From NCBI GenBank assembly GCA_944548615.1, contig OX155961.1, positions 34,810,108-34,874,107 of the forward strand: a DNA stretch of 64,000 nucleotides. Direction: 5' to 3'. Below are positions 53,291-64,000 of the stretch, in pieces. Source of the DNA: Micropterix aruncella. Taxonomy: Eukaryota > Arthropoda > Insecta > Lepidoptera > Micropterigidae. The notes under the pieces are model-generated. The model was given only the letters and a program-made list of their open reading frames with translations. It was not told the origin of the DNA and ran no database searches. Numbering within the stretch: position 1 is the stretch's first letter; each line of letters begins with the position of its first letter. Made by a program: the position numbers and the translations under genes.

Positions 53291-56200
53291 TCTCATATAT
53301 AAAAAGAGAAGTTCCGATTCACTCATTCATTCACTGACTGACTCATCAACGCCCAGCCCTAACCCTTAGACATAGAAATCTGAAATTTTTAACATAGGTT
53401 CCTTTTAGGACGCAAACGCTCACTAAGGGCGGATTTTTCGAAATTCAACCCCTAAAGGGGTGAAAAGGGGTTTCACAGTTTGTATGGAAAACCTATATAG
53501 ATGTACTTTTTAATTCGAAACTTTGAAAGACTACTCTAATAAACAAATAAGGAAATAGGTGTTTCATGTTTTTTCAAAATTCTACCCTTAAAGGGAAAAA
53601 ACGGGGGTTTAAAATTTGTATGGACAAACGATTTTAGATGGACTTTTTATTTCGAAAGTTTGTAAGATTACTCTAATAAATAAATAAGGAAACACGTGTT
53701 TCATATTTTTTCAAAATTCAACCCCTAAAGGGGTGAAAAGGGGTTTCGAAATATTTATAGAGAGACGATATAGATGTACTTTTTAATTCGAAACTTTGTA
53801 AGATTACTCTAATAAACAAATAAGAAAATAGGTGTTTCATGTTTTTTCAAAATTCAACCCCTAAAGGGGTGAAACGGAGTTTCAAAATTTGTATGGTTTC
53901 GATTTTTTATGGAGATACGATATAGATGTACTTTTTAATTCGAAACTTTGTAAGATTACTCTAATAAACAAATAAGAAAATAGGTGTTTCATGTTTTTTT
54001 CAAAATTCAACCCCTAAAGGGGTGAAACGGAGTTTCAAAATTTCTATGAATGAACAATATTAGATGTGCTTTTTATTTCGAATTCCAGTAGGATTACTCT
54101 AATAAAAAAATAACAAAATGCTTCTTTCGTAGTTTTTCCAAAACTCAACCCCTAAAGGAGTGGAAAGTGGTTATAAAATATGTATGGAGAAACGATATAG
54201 ATGGTCTTTTTTATTCGAAACTTTTAAACTCTATTAACCAAATATGAAAATAGGTGTTTCATATTTTTTTTAATTCTACCCCTAAAGGGGTGAAACAGGG
54301 TTCCAAACTTTGTATAAATAAAAAATATTAGATTTGCTTTTTATTTCGATACTTCGAAGAATTACTCTAATAAAAAAGTAAGAAAATACGTCTTTCGTGG
54401 TTATTCAAAATTGAACCCCTAAAGGGGTGAAAAGGGGTTATACAATTTGTATGGAGAAACGATACAAATCATCTTTTTTATTCAAAACTTTGTAAGATTA
54501 CTCTTATAAACAAATAAACAAATAGGTGTTTTATGGTTTTTCAAAATTCCGCCCCTAAAGGGGTAAAACGGGGTTTTAAAGTTTGTATGGATAAACGATT
54601 TTAGATGGAGTTTTTATTTCGAAACTTTGTAAGATTACTCTAATAAAGAAATAAGGAAACAAGTGTTTCATATTTTTTCAAAATTCAACCCTTAAAGGGG
54701 TGAAAATGGGTTTCGAAATTTATATGGAGAGACAATATAGATGTACATTTTACTTCGAAACTTTGTAAGATTACTCTAATAAACAAATAAGAAAATAGGT
54801 GTTTCATGTTTTTTCAACATTAAAGCCCTAAAGGGGTGAAACGGGGTGTTAAAATTTACATGAATGAACAATATTAGATGTGCTTTTTATTTCGAATTCC
54901 TGTAGGATTACTCTAATAAAAAAATAACAAACAGCTTCTTTCGTGGTATTTCCAAAATTCAACTCCTAAAGGGGTGGAAAGGAGTTATAAAATTTGTATG
55001 CAGAAACGATATAGATGGTCTTTATAATTCGAAACTTTGTAAGATTACTCTATTAAACAAATAAGAAAATAGGTGTTTCATATTTTTTTTTAATTCTACC
55101 CCTAAAGGGGTGAAAGAGGGTTCAAAACTTTGTTTGAATAAACAATATTAGATGTGCTTTTTATTTTGAATATTTCGTTTTTTTTCCAAAATTCAACCCC
55201 TAAAGGGGTGGAAAGGGGTTATAAATTTTGTATGGAGAAACGATATAGCTGGTCTTTTTAATTCGAAACTTTGTAAGGTAAACAAATAAAAAAATAGGTG
55301 TTTCATATTTTTTTTAAATTCTACCCCTAAAGGGGTGAAACAGGGTTCCAAACTTTGTATGAATGAACAATATTAGATGTGCTTTTTATTTCGAAACTTT
55401 AAAGGATTACTCTAATAAAAAAAAAAGGAAAAAACGTCCTTCGTGGTTTTTTAAAATTCAACCCCTAAATGAGTGAAAAGGGGTTATACAATTTGTATGG
55501 AGAAACGATATAGATGAACTTTTTAATTCGAAACTTTGTAAGAATAAATTCTATTAAATTTAAGGGGGAAAAGAAACTCTAATAAATTTAAGGGGGAAAC
55601 AAGTGTTTCATGTTTTATCAATATTCAAGACCTAAAGGGGTTACAGTGTATTTACTTTTTCTTTTGGATAAACGATATTAGATTAACTTTTTAATTCGAA
55701 ACTTTGTAAGTTTTTTTCTAATAAACTAATAAGCAAATAGGTATTTTATGTTTTTTAAAAATTCAAACCCTAAAGGGGTGAAACGGTGTTTCAAAATTTG
55801 TTTGGATAAACGACATTAGATGGACTTTTTTTCAAAACTTTGTACGATTTTGAAACTTTGTAAGATTACTCTAATAAACAAATAAGCAAATAGGTCTTTC
55901 GTATTTTTTTGAAATTCAACCCGTAAAGGGGTGGAAAGGGGTTTCAAAGTTTGTATGGAAAAACGATATTAGACGAACTTCGTATTTTTTTGAAATTTCA
56001 CCCCTAAATGCGTAAAAGGGGGTTTTAAAGTTCTTATGGAGAAACGATATTAGATGGACTTTTTATTTTGAAACTTTGTAGGATTACTCTAATAAACAAA
56101 TAATCAAATACGTCTTTCGTGTTTTTTCAAAATTCAACCCCTAAAGGCGTGAAAAGGGGTTTAAAATTTGTATGGAGAAACGATATTAGATGGAATTTGT

Positions 56201-56686
56201 AGGAATACTCTAATAAACATTTAGGCAAATACGTATATCGTTTTTTTAATTCAACCCCTAATGTCGCCCCATTAGGGGTGCCCCTAATGGGGCGAAACGG
56301 GGTTTAAATGATATTAAACAAATAAGCAAATGCATGTTTCATATTTTTCTAAAATTTACCACTAAGGGGGTAGGAAGGGGTAAATAACGCTAAAAATCAA
56401 AATAGAATCTGAGTCGCGCCTGACGGTTCCCGGACGCGAGAAGGCGCTAGCACCTTATTATAAATTCATCATTTGTCTCAATAACATGCGTAGCGCAAGC
56501 ACCGCGATCATCAAATGTTCACGCCTTAATTACTTAGTTGATCATCATGAAGTAAATATTGACAGGAGTACAGAGAAGGACGTTGAATAAATTTATATAT
56601 TACACGCAAAAGTTACCACTTGATTGGGAAAAAGGGATCTATCTTAACCCAAATTTAACGCGTGCGAAGCCGCGGGCAACAGCTAG
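53291..56686 (+). mobile_element. Helitron-like element with internal tandem array
   Basis: Begins TCTCATATATAAAAAGAG after A (53290) and ends GCCGCGGGCAACAGCTAG before T (56687). It splits a family A repeat exactly: the flanks TTGGAA and TATCTTATATATGC join to match GATTGGAATATCTCATATAC in copy 1 (31035-31055), with no bases duplicated. TC start, CTAG end and insertion between A and T without duplication are Helitron hallmarks. There is no Rep/helicase gene; most of the length is the array at 53440-56390. Confidence 0.7.
53440..56390 (+). repeat. degenerate tandem array, about 134-bp units, 20 or more
   Basis: Each unit has AATTCAACCCCTAAAGGGGTG, a GGGGTTTCAAAATTTGTATGG-like box, AACGATATTAGATG, TTTTTATTTCGAAACTTTG, TAAGATTACTCTAATAAA and AGGTGTTTCAT. 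Counted by the CCCTAAAGGGG box there are about 22 units; spacing varies from about 85 to 170 bp and divergence is substantial. CCCCTAAAGGGG is a perfect 12-bp palindrome. Confidence 0.92.
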
Positions 56687-56900
56687 TATCTTATATATGC
56701 GCTAGGCCCAACGCACTCTTAGCCGAGAAACGAACCGCGCCGCCCAAGGCGGTTGAAATGGAACCCAATCGAGTTCGTCCGCCGGCCGAGAGAGGGCGAT
56801 TCGATCAATTTTATTAATTAAATTAATATTTAGATGAAATTCGTCTTTAGCAACTTGCCGGGAAAGTCTCAGGGAGTCACAACTGATTTTTATAAATGGT
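56687..56900 (+). repeat. family A repeat, copy 4, right part
   Basis: TATCTTATATATGCGC to CTTGCCGGGAAAGTCTCAGG, then ACAACTGATTTTT. Confidence 0.8.
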
Positions 56901-57002
56901 TGAGTACTAACTACTTAATGTTTTATTTATTAACCACAGTGGAATTTTAAAATCATATAATAATTGTCATTGCATATGTTCCTATTGCTCTCCTGGAAAG
57001 TT

Positions 57003-58455
57003 ACTTTTACTTTACCGGCCTACCAAACGCCGAGGAGGTAAAGTATTGTCAACGCACTTCTGTGTGTGTATGTATATTCCTACAAACGCTTAATCCGATT
57101 GAGCTGAAATTTGGAATGCAGGCATCATTTGGTCATGGCATGAATTCAAATCGGTCCACCAGAGGGCGCGCTAGTCATACTTCAAACTTGAAATATTGGA
57201 CTTAGAGAATTAAAATTGGGTACACAGGTGCCTTGATGGACTGAAATCACATTGTGAAATTGTCAAGCAAGCAGTGTGATTCATAAAAAGGGGTCATTGC
57301 AATCGCGTGGCCAACGGGTCGATTTAAAGCAGAGGTACCCAAACTTTCTTGACTCGTAGACCCCTTGCTGTTTTCCGTAGACCCTTGCCCGAATTTTCCT
57401 GAACTTACTAACATTAAAAGTTTCTTGACAGCTGGAACAGTACTGATCGCCTACATAGGGTTTTTGGTAATGTGAACAGTTGTAAAAAAGTAAATATATG
57501 TACAATTTTTATTTGTTTATTCCTAAGCGTCCACGACCTTAAAGTACGAATCATTTGGGAAAGCCGCACATAAGTCCACATGTAGCACTATCTCGCTTGC
57601 TCATTCATGTGGCGCGTTTATCCTACTCGCTCGCACGGATACCTATTGAAGCGCAATTTATTCACATATCTCATTCGCACCTTCCTTCGTTAGTCATGTG
57701 CGCTGGCCTCTTCAATCGACTAGTGATGCAATTTATTATAGTTTTAAATGCAGTTTATTGCTATTATTATAATTTTCAAAATACTATGCTGTATACAAAA
57801 TCTGTTTAAGAAGTGATATGACATTAACGGATCGCCTCAATGCTTATGGTGACCTGCCTAGATGGAGTCCACTGGCGTGGACCCCCATTTGCATCTCGTG
57901 CACCCCGATTTTTATTTCTCGCTGACATGGACCCCCTGCGAATCGAAATCGACCCCTGGGGGTCCATATAGACCACTTTGGGAATCAGTGATTTAAATGA
58001 AAGGTGACCTCAGCCGATTCATTTGAAATTTGAAACATAGACTCCTCGGTTACGTAAGCGTCGGGATTCATAGAAAGGGATGATTGCAATTGGGTGGCCA
58101 ACGGGCTGTTTTCAAGCGATGGTGACCTTGGGCTATTGACTTAAAATTTGAAACGTAGACTCATTAAGGGTCAGGTAAGCGGTGTGATTTATAGAAAGTT
58201 ATTATTGCAATCGGGTGGCCAACTTTTTTTAAGGAATGGTGACCTGATCCGATTGACTAGAAATTTGAAACATAGACTCTTGATGATTCGAGTAAGGATT
58301 GTGATTCATAGAAAGTGTGGCCAACGCGCCGTTTTTTACAATTATTTTAATATGGTTGCAAGGGGGGGGGGGGGGGGGAGTGGCGCTCAAGAGGTGCTTG
58401 TCTGCTTGCCGGGAAAGTCTTGGGGTGACACAGCCGCGTTTTTTCTAGATTTACC
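57003..58455 (+). repeat. family A repeat, copy 5, with tandem expansion and poly-G
   Basis: Head at 57003 (ACTTTTACTTTACCGGCC), core CTTAATCCGATTGAGCTG, then three to four tandem units of about 115 bp (GTGATTCATAGAAAG, GGGTGGCCAACGGG, TGGTGACCT, GAAATTTGAAACATAGACTC) from 57265 to 58335, about 19 G at 58361-58379, and the usual end TGCTTGCCGGGAAAGTCTTG. One unit is split by a hAT-type element. Confidence 0.75.
57322..57998. mobile_element. non-autonomous hAT-type element
   Basis: Element 57330-57990 (661 bp) with ends CAGAGGTACCCAAAC and, inverted, CACTGATTCCCAAAG. Flanks ATTTAAAG and ATTTAAAT form an 8-bp duplication with one mismatch. CA-NNGGTNCCCAAA-type ends and 8-bp duplications are typical of hAT. 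It interrupts a tandem unit whose siblings at 58105-58130 and 58215-58240 are intact. No transposase. Confidence 0.75.
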
Positions 58456-59477
58456 ATTTCGCCTCTTCGTCGGGACATTCAGCCGTGGTCCAATGAATGG
58501 TCACCATTAGTCACCATGAACTCTGGTTTATTATATAAATTCTTCGTAACATGCAGGTGCCGATGGAGTCGCATGGCGTATTTATCATGTTTAAATTGCC
58601 TCGTCTCATTCGCTTTTTATAGCCTCAGTGTATCAATAACTCTACTGCGAACCACACTCTGTGCGACACACTGCGGAATTATGTACCCACCTACAGTTGT
58701 ATATTTAAATTGATCCTGCATCCTGGAAACGAACCAGAAGCTCTAGCTCAGCAGCATCGATATATTAGCTAGATATGCCCTCACATACAAATAAGTTGGC
58801 TCCACATTCCCTTTGCTCGTAAATCATGTGACAGAGAGAGCAATAAATTGAGCAGTATGCGAGAGAATAGCGCGTCGAAGAATACTTCGCGGCAGCTCTC
58901 ACACCGGAAACGGACGTCTGTCTGCCAGCGGACTGCCACCAAACTACTATTGGTCGGCTTTCAGTAGTGCTTTTGAAGGGGTCATTTTCGAGCGCGAAAT
59001 GCCCATCTAAGGGATCATATATCGATGCTCAGCAGCCCTATTACGAACACATACGCGAACCAATCGCTCTCGCTATTATGTTTGGTATTATGAATTCTCG
59101 TTTTATGTTGTAAATGATTATTTGTAATGTATAAATCCAGTTGAAATGTTGAAATCGAAGTGGAAGCAAAACGTTTATCGACCATTTTACAGAGTAAACC
59201 CATTAGTCTGACCCAATTGGTTCGCTTGTATGAAAATCGGCGTTTTCGGTCTGGGGCGTCAATTTAACAGCCGGTGTAATTGGCCGTAAAAGCAGTGCTG
59301 GTCAGTGTCCCAAATTTACGACTTGACTCCGACTTGACAATACACTATCGCATGGGATGGTGTTGATCACGTCAAAGAACACACATTAAAAAAGGAAGTC
59401 CGCGGCCCATCTCGCCTGACATTAGGTACAGCACAAATTTGATGAGTCACCGTGAATATTAAAATATGCCGGATTAT
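58456..59477. other. no supported gene
   Basis: 58850-59060 is less AT-rich and contains GCGAGAGAATAGCGCG, but no recognisable frame or second copy. Confidence 0.35.
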
Positions 59478-59685
59478 CGATAATTATCCATTGGGAAATG
59501 AGGAATTATCGAGAAACCAACCGCGCTTCCTGAGGCGCCGAAACGGTACCCAACCGGGTTCGACGGCCTGCCGAGAGAGGGCGCTCATCAATTGTACCTA
59601 TTTATGAATTAAATATTCAGATGAAATCGGTCTTGGCAACTTGCCGGGAAAGTCTTGGGTTGACACAACCGATTTTTTTAACTTC
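59478..59685 (+). repeat. family A repeat, copy 6, right half
   Basis: CGAGAAACCAACCGCGC, GCCGAGAGAGGGCGC and ACTTGCCGGGAAAGTCTTG, followed by GACACAACCGATTTTTTT. Confidence 0.75.
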
Positions 59686-59984
59686 TATAACGTAAACGTT
59701 AAAGTGACGACCCATTATTATTTATAAATTTCTATTTGGAAATAGATATCGGTGGGTCGACTGGTGCATATTTCAAAGAGGCACGTTTGATATTTCACGA
59801 GATGTGATCAAAGGCGGCTATCGAAAGTATTGTGTACAATCGAAAGTATTATGTTTAAATAACTATTTTTAAGTTTTGAAGACAATAAACCTAATTTGAT
59901 TTGAATTATTTAGATATACATAGACGTTATGCAAGAAAAAATGTATGCTAGGAACTGAGTCATTGGTATTATTATTTATTTTAT

Positions 59985-60305
59985 TTTTTTATTTGTTGTG
60001 TGGGGCTTTTCTACATACGTTCTTTATGAGCCTTGTAACACTGCGACCATTGCTGATCTATTGTGTTCGTCACCTACTATACTTTATTACTTGCTCAGGT
60101 TAGAGTTAATGACCATGGCACCCAAGTGGGTGTATCTTTTACGCATCAGAGGGCCACACTCGCACATGAGGTGCAGGGGAGTTTCCTCTGTCCCTTGGCA
60201 AAACCTGCACATTTTCGTGTCCCGCCTTGCTCCTCCTCCCCCCCCCCCCCTATCCGCATCCCTTTTGATCTGGGGTTGTGTGTGCTATAAAAACCGAGTC
60301 AGTGA
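59985..60305 (-). pseudogene. LINE fragment, C-terminal tail and 3' UTR
   Basis: The minus strand gives CRFCQGTEETPLHLMCECGP, the CxxC...HxxxC tail of insect non-LTR elements. Closely similar to 33005-33235. A C-run of 13 or so (60237-60250) interrupts it. Confidence 0.75.
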
Positions 60306-60500
60306 AAACTAAAAGAACTTGAAATCAATTAAAAATATATATTAATACTTTACCATTTATTTACCCACTGCGTAATGAATAACACACAAAAAAGGTCTCG
60401 AACTTCTTTATAGAATCATAATAATATTACACATAATACACACTAAACTAATACTGTAGCTAAAACTATTAATAAATTACATAGATATTGTAATATTATA

Positions 60501-63500
60501 TTATTCTTCCAATAACATTATTATTTCTTCCTCATCTGCTAAGTTTTCATTGTCATATTTGCCTCCGATCACGATTGGGGGTGGGAACTCTGGCAAATCA
60601 TCTAAAAAAAAACACTCTTTAAATAGACTGTTAAAAATCACTATTAAAATGGACTGTTAAAAATCACTGTTAAAATCTCTGAAAAAATACACTTTCTTTG
60701 TACATTTTGGAGTTGTTATGTACAACAGGCGAACCCGAGACCTCAGGCTGCTATAACGTTACATATCGTTCTTTTAACAGTGGGGTGATTAGATACGCAG
60801 AGACAGAAACACAGTCCACAGATAGCTCCGCCAACATGCCCGTAAGAGGCCAACGCCCTACCTCGAGGCACTGGGAATTGATCACAACGGGTAGTCTGGC
60901 GCTACTACCCCCAGATTTGGCCAGATTTCTCCGTCCCGAGGCCTGGTCACCGGTTAAAGGTCGCTTGCGCTGCCTCTACCTGACGTAAGCGGGTATTGTC
61001 AGGCTTCCATGGTCACTCTGGATCGAGTGGCCAACAGGTCGATTCATAGATAGATGCGTCATGTAGACAGCTATCCTTGCTATCATAGGAAACATACATC
61101 TTCAGATCCCCCGGGTTATTAGCCGGAAGGGCGTTTAATGTCTAGCAAACCGGACAATGCACCAACCGTCCAATTCCGCCCGAGGTGTTCCCCCGAATCG
61201 GCAATCTTCTGATCCTAACCGCCTCCGACTGCAAGGCTTACAGCCGTGGCAGAAGGGTAAGTCCCTCTGCAAGGAGGCTACCAGATGGGAGTTGAACCGT
61301 AAGTTAGTCCAGCCAGATAACTAAGAGTTTGAACAACAGCACCCAACCTGCTCGCAACCATTAGAAACCTAAACTTTTTTTGAACGTAGGTATACATAGG
61401 TGTGTCCGGAAAGTAATGCATTTTTTTGTGTTGGTACTTAAAATGGCCGCAGAGGGCTCTGACTGATTGGGTTAGATGGGGAGGACTCTCAGCTTCAAAA
61501 CGATTCTTGGCCATTCTGCTCCGAGCAGTTGTGGCGTCAGAATCGCTGTTTCCGCGCACCCCAGTTTAGTGCCTATATTAGGAAACGTGATAGAATCTTC
61601 AACGCTGCCCTAACAGTGCGGACATGGGTCCGGCCGACTTCTTTTACTTCCCTGGCTTCAAGACTCTCCTGAAAGGAATCCGTTTTGGGTCAATTAAAGC
61701 CATCAAAGACGCTTTGATGAGGGCCCTTGCCGAGGTCCTTTATGAAGTCTTCCAGGACGCGTACCGTGCATGGCAGAATCGCTGAAACGTGTGTGGATGC
61801 CCAAGAGAACTACTTCGAAGAATATTAACCGTCTGTAACGATATCTTCAATAAACATATCTAAAAAAAAAATGCATTTTTTTCCGTACACCATGTATATT
61901 TATAAAATATATACAGATAGGTTTTTTATTGTACATAGGTATGCTTTTGTATATAGGTATGTATATATATTTATTGTACATTAATAAGTATATATATATC
62001 ACCTTCAGTGATTCCATTCAGGCCGGCTTTTGTGAGCATCGTCAGCCCTTTTATCTTCAAAAATCGCGCTGCGGCGATAAATTCTTCCAGGTTTTCTTCT
62101 CCACAACTCGTTTTGCCGAGATACATAAATTCGACCAGAGATTTGAGAATGCTGAAGCTCGTCTTAATTATTATCAATGGATCGTCGTTGACATCTTGCA
62201 GGACTTCCTGGCAAGAACATAGTGGTAGTGAAATTCTTTATAGGTAGGTAAATAATATATAATACCATTGATTATAATCATTTATAATAGCACTATAATA
62301 GATATAATAGATTTATAATAGCACTGATTATATAGCGTTTTAGATTGCTCAACGTCGTACTACATTTAACAACCATGATTTTAGCACGAAACATAACGTG
62401 TAGATGGCACTAATTTGTTCAATATGGCGACTATCGTGGCAAACCGGTATAGCGGCGCACCCTAGATATATTTGGGAAGCCTGCGACAAAAAAGTTTAAG
62501 AGTTTTGGAAAAGCTGAAACTTCCAGATTAGACAGTAGTTTGACCACAGAATAACGTGGTAGAGTCATCAGGCCAGATTCCGGTACACCTAGGGCGTTGG
62601 CGGACTAGCAAATGTGTAATTTGATTTAGTGCCCCTAAAGTGTTTTGGGAACGCTGAAAATTCATCAGTAGACAGTGGATGCAATAAATAACAGAAAACA
62701 TATGGTCAGATTGCTTCATAAAAACAACGCTTGGCGTCAGCATTTCTATTGCGTCATTGCGACCATTATATTGCGCGGCACAGTAGACCAATGCATCATA
62801 TACCGATGCGTGACATGTATGGAGATGCTGATGCCACGTGATCGATTATGAAGCAGTGACCATATGTTTCAAGTTATTTATTGCATCTATTGTCTACTGA
62901 TCAATTTTCAGCTTTCCCAGAACCCTTTGGGGGTCCCGGAATCTGACCTGCTGACTTTATCCCGGCATTCTATGACAGAAATGCTGTCTGATGTAAAAGT
63001 ATCAGCTTTTCCAAAACTCTTTGTTGAACTTTGTTGTCGCCGGCTCTTATCATAGGTCTTATTATTTTACTATTGTTTACATAAATATGTTAATTTTTAA
63101 TTTGGTATACAGGTTCCAATACATAACAATTACACTCTTTAATGTTCAGATAGACTGCAATCTAACACTCCGTATTATTTATGCGATTTAATCAGCCTAT
63201 ATAAAAATGCGATAGATAGCACTAACAATTAAATTCTAACAAATAAATCATTGCTTAATTTATTGGGTTCTTAAAATAAATCAGTCCTTTATAAAAACAC
63301 ATGCATTATCAATGTTATTATAGATGGGCAAATAAATTGATATTAATTTCGCAGTCAATGCTGTCAGCACCACCTGCATTTCGCCGTTTCAGAAGGGTTA
63401 CCAAATCGTACTATGGAGTTGATCAATCTGATTTGGCTTCTCGTTAGTTATCAAGGAAACGCAGTCGAGCACCCTCATTTAAGCCAAAATGGTGATACAT

Positions 63501-63842
63501 GTATTATTATTATTTAAATTAAAATTAAAACACTATTCAATTCTTATATTATATCTTATTTACAAAATTCAGAAGCGCCGGTCTATCAATTAAATCGTTG
63601 CCAAATTGATGGCGACTGCCGGCGCCGGCACCAGAGGCACTACCTAAATATTATTAATACTTAAATCAAACCTGGAAATGAGCACTGCTTGCGGCGAGCA
63701 CGACTTTGTGCACGCGCAGCTTATGAGAATCGCACATCAGCGTCATGTCCACCAAGGACTGCAATTGTAATAATTGTCCAAACCCTGACAACACATTTTC
63801 CGAATGTCCTTCGTATTCAATGTTATAACGCGACGACGGCAT
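60501..63842 (-). CDS. BTB/POZ domain protein, three exons
   Basis: Minus-strand exons 63672-63842, 62003-62207 and 60501-60601. Phases agree (0, then 1), donors are GTTTGA and GTGATA, acceptors TTGCCAG and TTTTTAG, giving 158 residues. Exon 1 carries the first half of a BTB domain (NVLSGFGQLLQLQSLVDMTL, then HKVVLAASSAHFQ). Exon 2 has the second half (ILKSLVEFMYLGKTSC, NLEEFIAAARFLKIKGL). Exon 3 adds a 32-residue acidic tail (GGKYDNENLADEEEIIMLLE) and the stop. BTB domains mediate dimerisation in nuclear regulators or Cullin-3 adaptors; insect ttk-type proteins usually add zinc fingers, absent here. An alternative downstream exon outside the three used cannot be excluded. A CTGATTTCAG just upstream of the ATG (about 63873) could be the acceptor of a 5'-UTR intron. 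Intron 2 holds repeat H and a deleted mariner; intron 1 holds a foldback element. Confidence 0.85.
60720..61310 (+). repeat. dispersed repeat H, copy 3
   Basis: GCGAACCCGAGACCTCAGG to GGAGGCTACCAGATGGGAG matches 49975-50570. Lies in intron 2 of the BTB gene. Confidence 0.75.
61398..61893 (+). mobile_element. internally deleted mariner element
   Basis: Ends GGTGTGTCCGGAAAGTAATG and, inverted, GGTGTACGGAAAAAAATGCA. The remaining frame encodes only the mariner C-terminus (GPADFFYFPGFKTLLKGIRF, then AYRAWQNR). The first two catalytic Asp regions are gone, so it is non-autonomous. AATAAA at 61850 would end its transcript. Confidence 0.8.
62470..63048. mobile_element. foldback element with about 230-bp arms
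   Basis: The left arm (62470-62740) and right arm (62820-63048) are inverted copies: AGTTTTGGAAAAGCTGA/TCAGCTTTTCCAAAACT, GATTCCGG, GCTGAAAATT, GATGCAATAAATAAC and ACATATGGTCA each occur in both. No clear target duplication and no gene. It lies in intron 1 of the BTB gene. Confidence 0.8.
63049..63671. other. BTB gene intron 1, no feature seen
   Basis: AT-rich. A short palindrome-like CTGCCGGCGCCGGCACC is at 63617-63633. Confidence 0.4.
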
Positions 63843-64000
63843 TTTATTTCTTAAACTTAAACACGGAAATGTCTGAAATCAGAACAAAACAAAATGACGT
63901 TTGAATTTCGTACGATTTTGTCATTGTTTTTTTTCCTTCATTAATTTATGGCCTGGGTTGTATGCTATTCGGCCAAGTCTTCGAAAAATACATATTAGCT

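Noticed and set aside
53440..56390. Regular repeats with palindromic CCCCTAAAGGGG, resembling a CRISPR array
   Set aside because: The whole 134-bp unit is repeated rather than a short repeat with unique spacers, no cas genes are present, and the context is a eukaryotic genome.

Overview
The window looks like nuclear DNA of an insect, most likely a moth or butterfly. Reasons: AT-rich introns with consensus GT/AG splice sites, three insect-type split genes, and a dense, nested load of Transib, BEL/Pao, mariner, piggyBac-type, hAT-type, Harbinger-type, Helitron-like and jockey/CR1-like elements. The lepidopteran call is inference; no species is claimed.

Host genes. (1) Minus strand, 23506 down past the left end: the 5' part of a gene for an acidic, Ser/Asp-rich protein. 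Three exons (23378-23506, 20884-21074, 17005-17249) join in frame. It resembles the activation region of a CREB3/Luman-like bZIP factor, but no bZIP exon is in the window. A TATA-like box and two CRE-type TGACGT sites lie close to its start. (2) Plus strand, 27402-36364: complete five-exon mRpS30 (mitochondrial ribosomal large-subunit protein mL65), 550 codons; its introns hold LINE fragments, a split MITE and a Helitron-like insertion. (3) Minus strand, 63842-60501: a three-exon gene for a 158-residue BTB/POZ protein with a short acidic tail and no zinc fingers.

Mobile DNA. 421-3682 is a complete Transib transposon (relative of the RAG1 recombinase) with matching ends, a CGTCG target duplication and an open transposase once one small intron is removed. 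5216-13251 is a complete BEL/Pao LTR retrotransposon with near-identical LTRs, a CCTGG target duplication and one intact 1,896-residue Gag-Pol frame. Both lie in what appears to be the third intron of gene 1. From 13 to 23 kb there are mariner remnants, TTAA-flanked MITEs, a TTA-flanked Harbinger-type MITE and tandem repeats. From 38 to 60 kb the window is nearly all repeats: LINE tails, at least six copies of an unclassified family (family A here), a 212-bp palindrome, poly-G tracts, a TG microsatellite, and a 3.4-kb Helitron-like element (53291-56686) filled with a degenerate tandem array.

Several elements sit inside other repeats whose second copies in this same window show the uninterrupted site, so boundaries can be fixed from the sequence alone: Harbinger MITE at 15988, TTAA MITE at 16523, Helitron-like element at 53291, hAT-type element at 57330. 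I found no rRNA, tRNA or CRISPR array.
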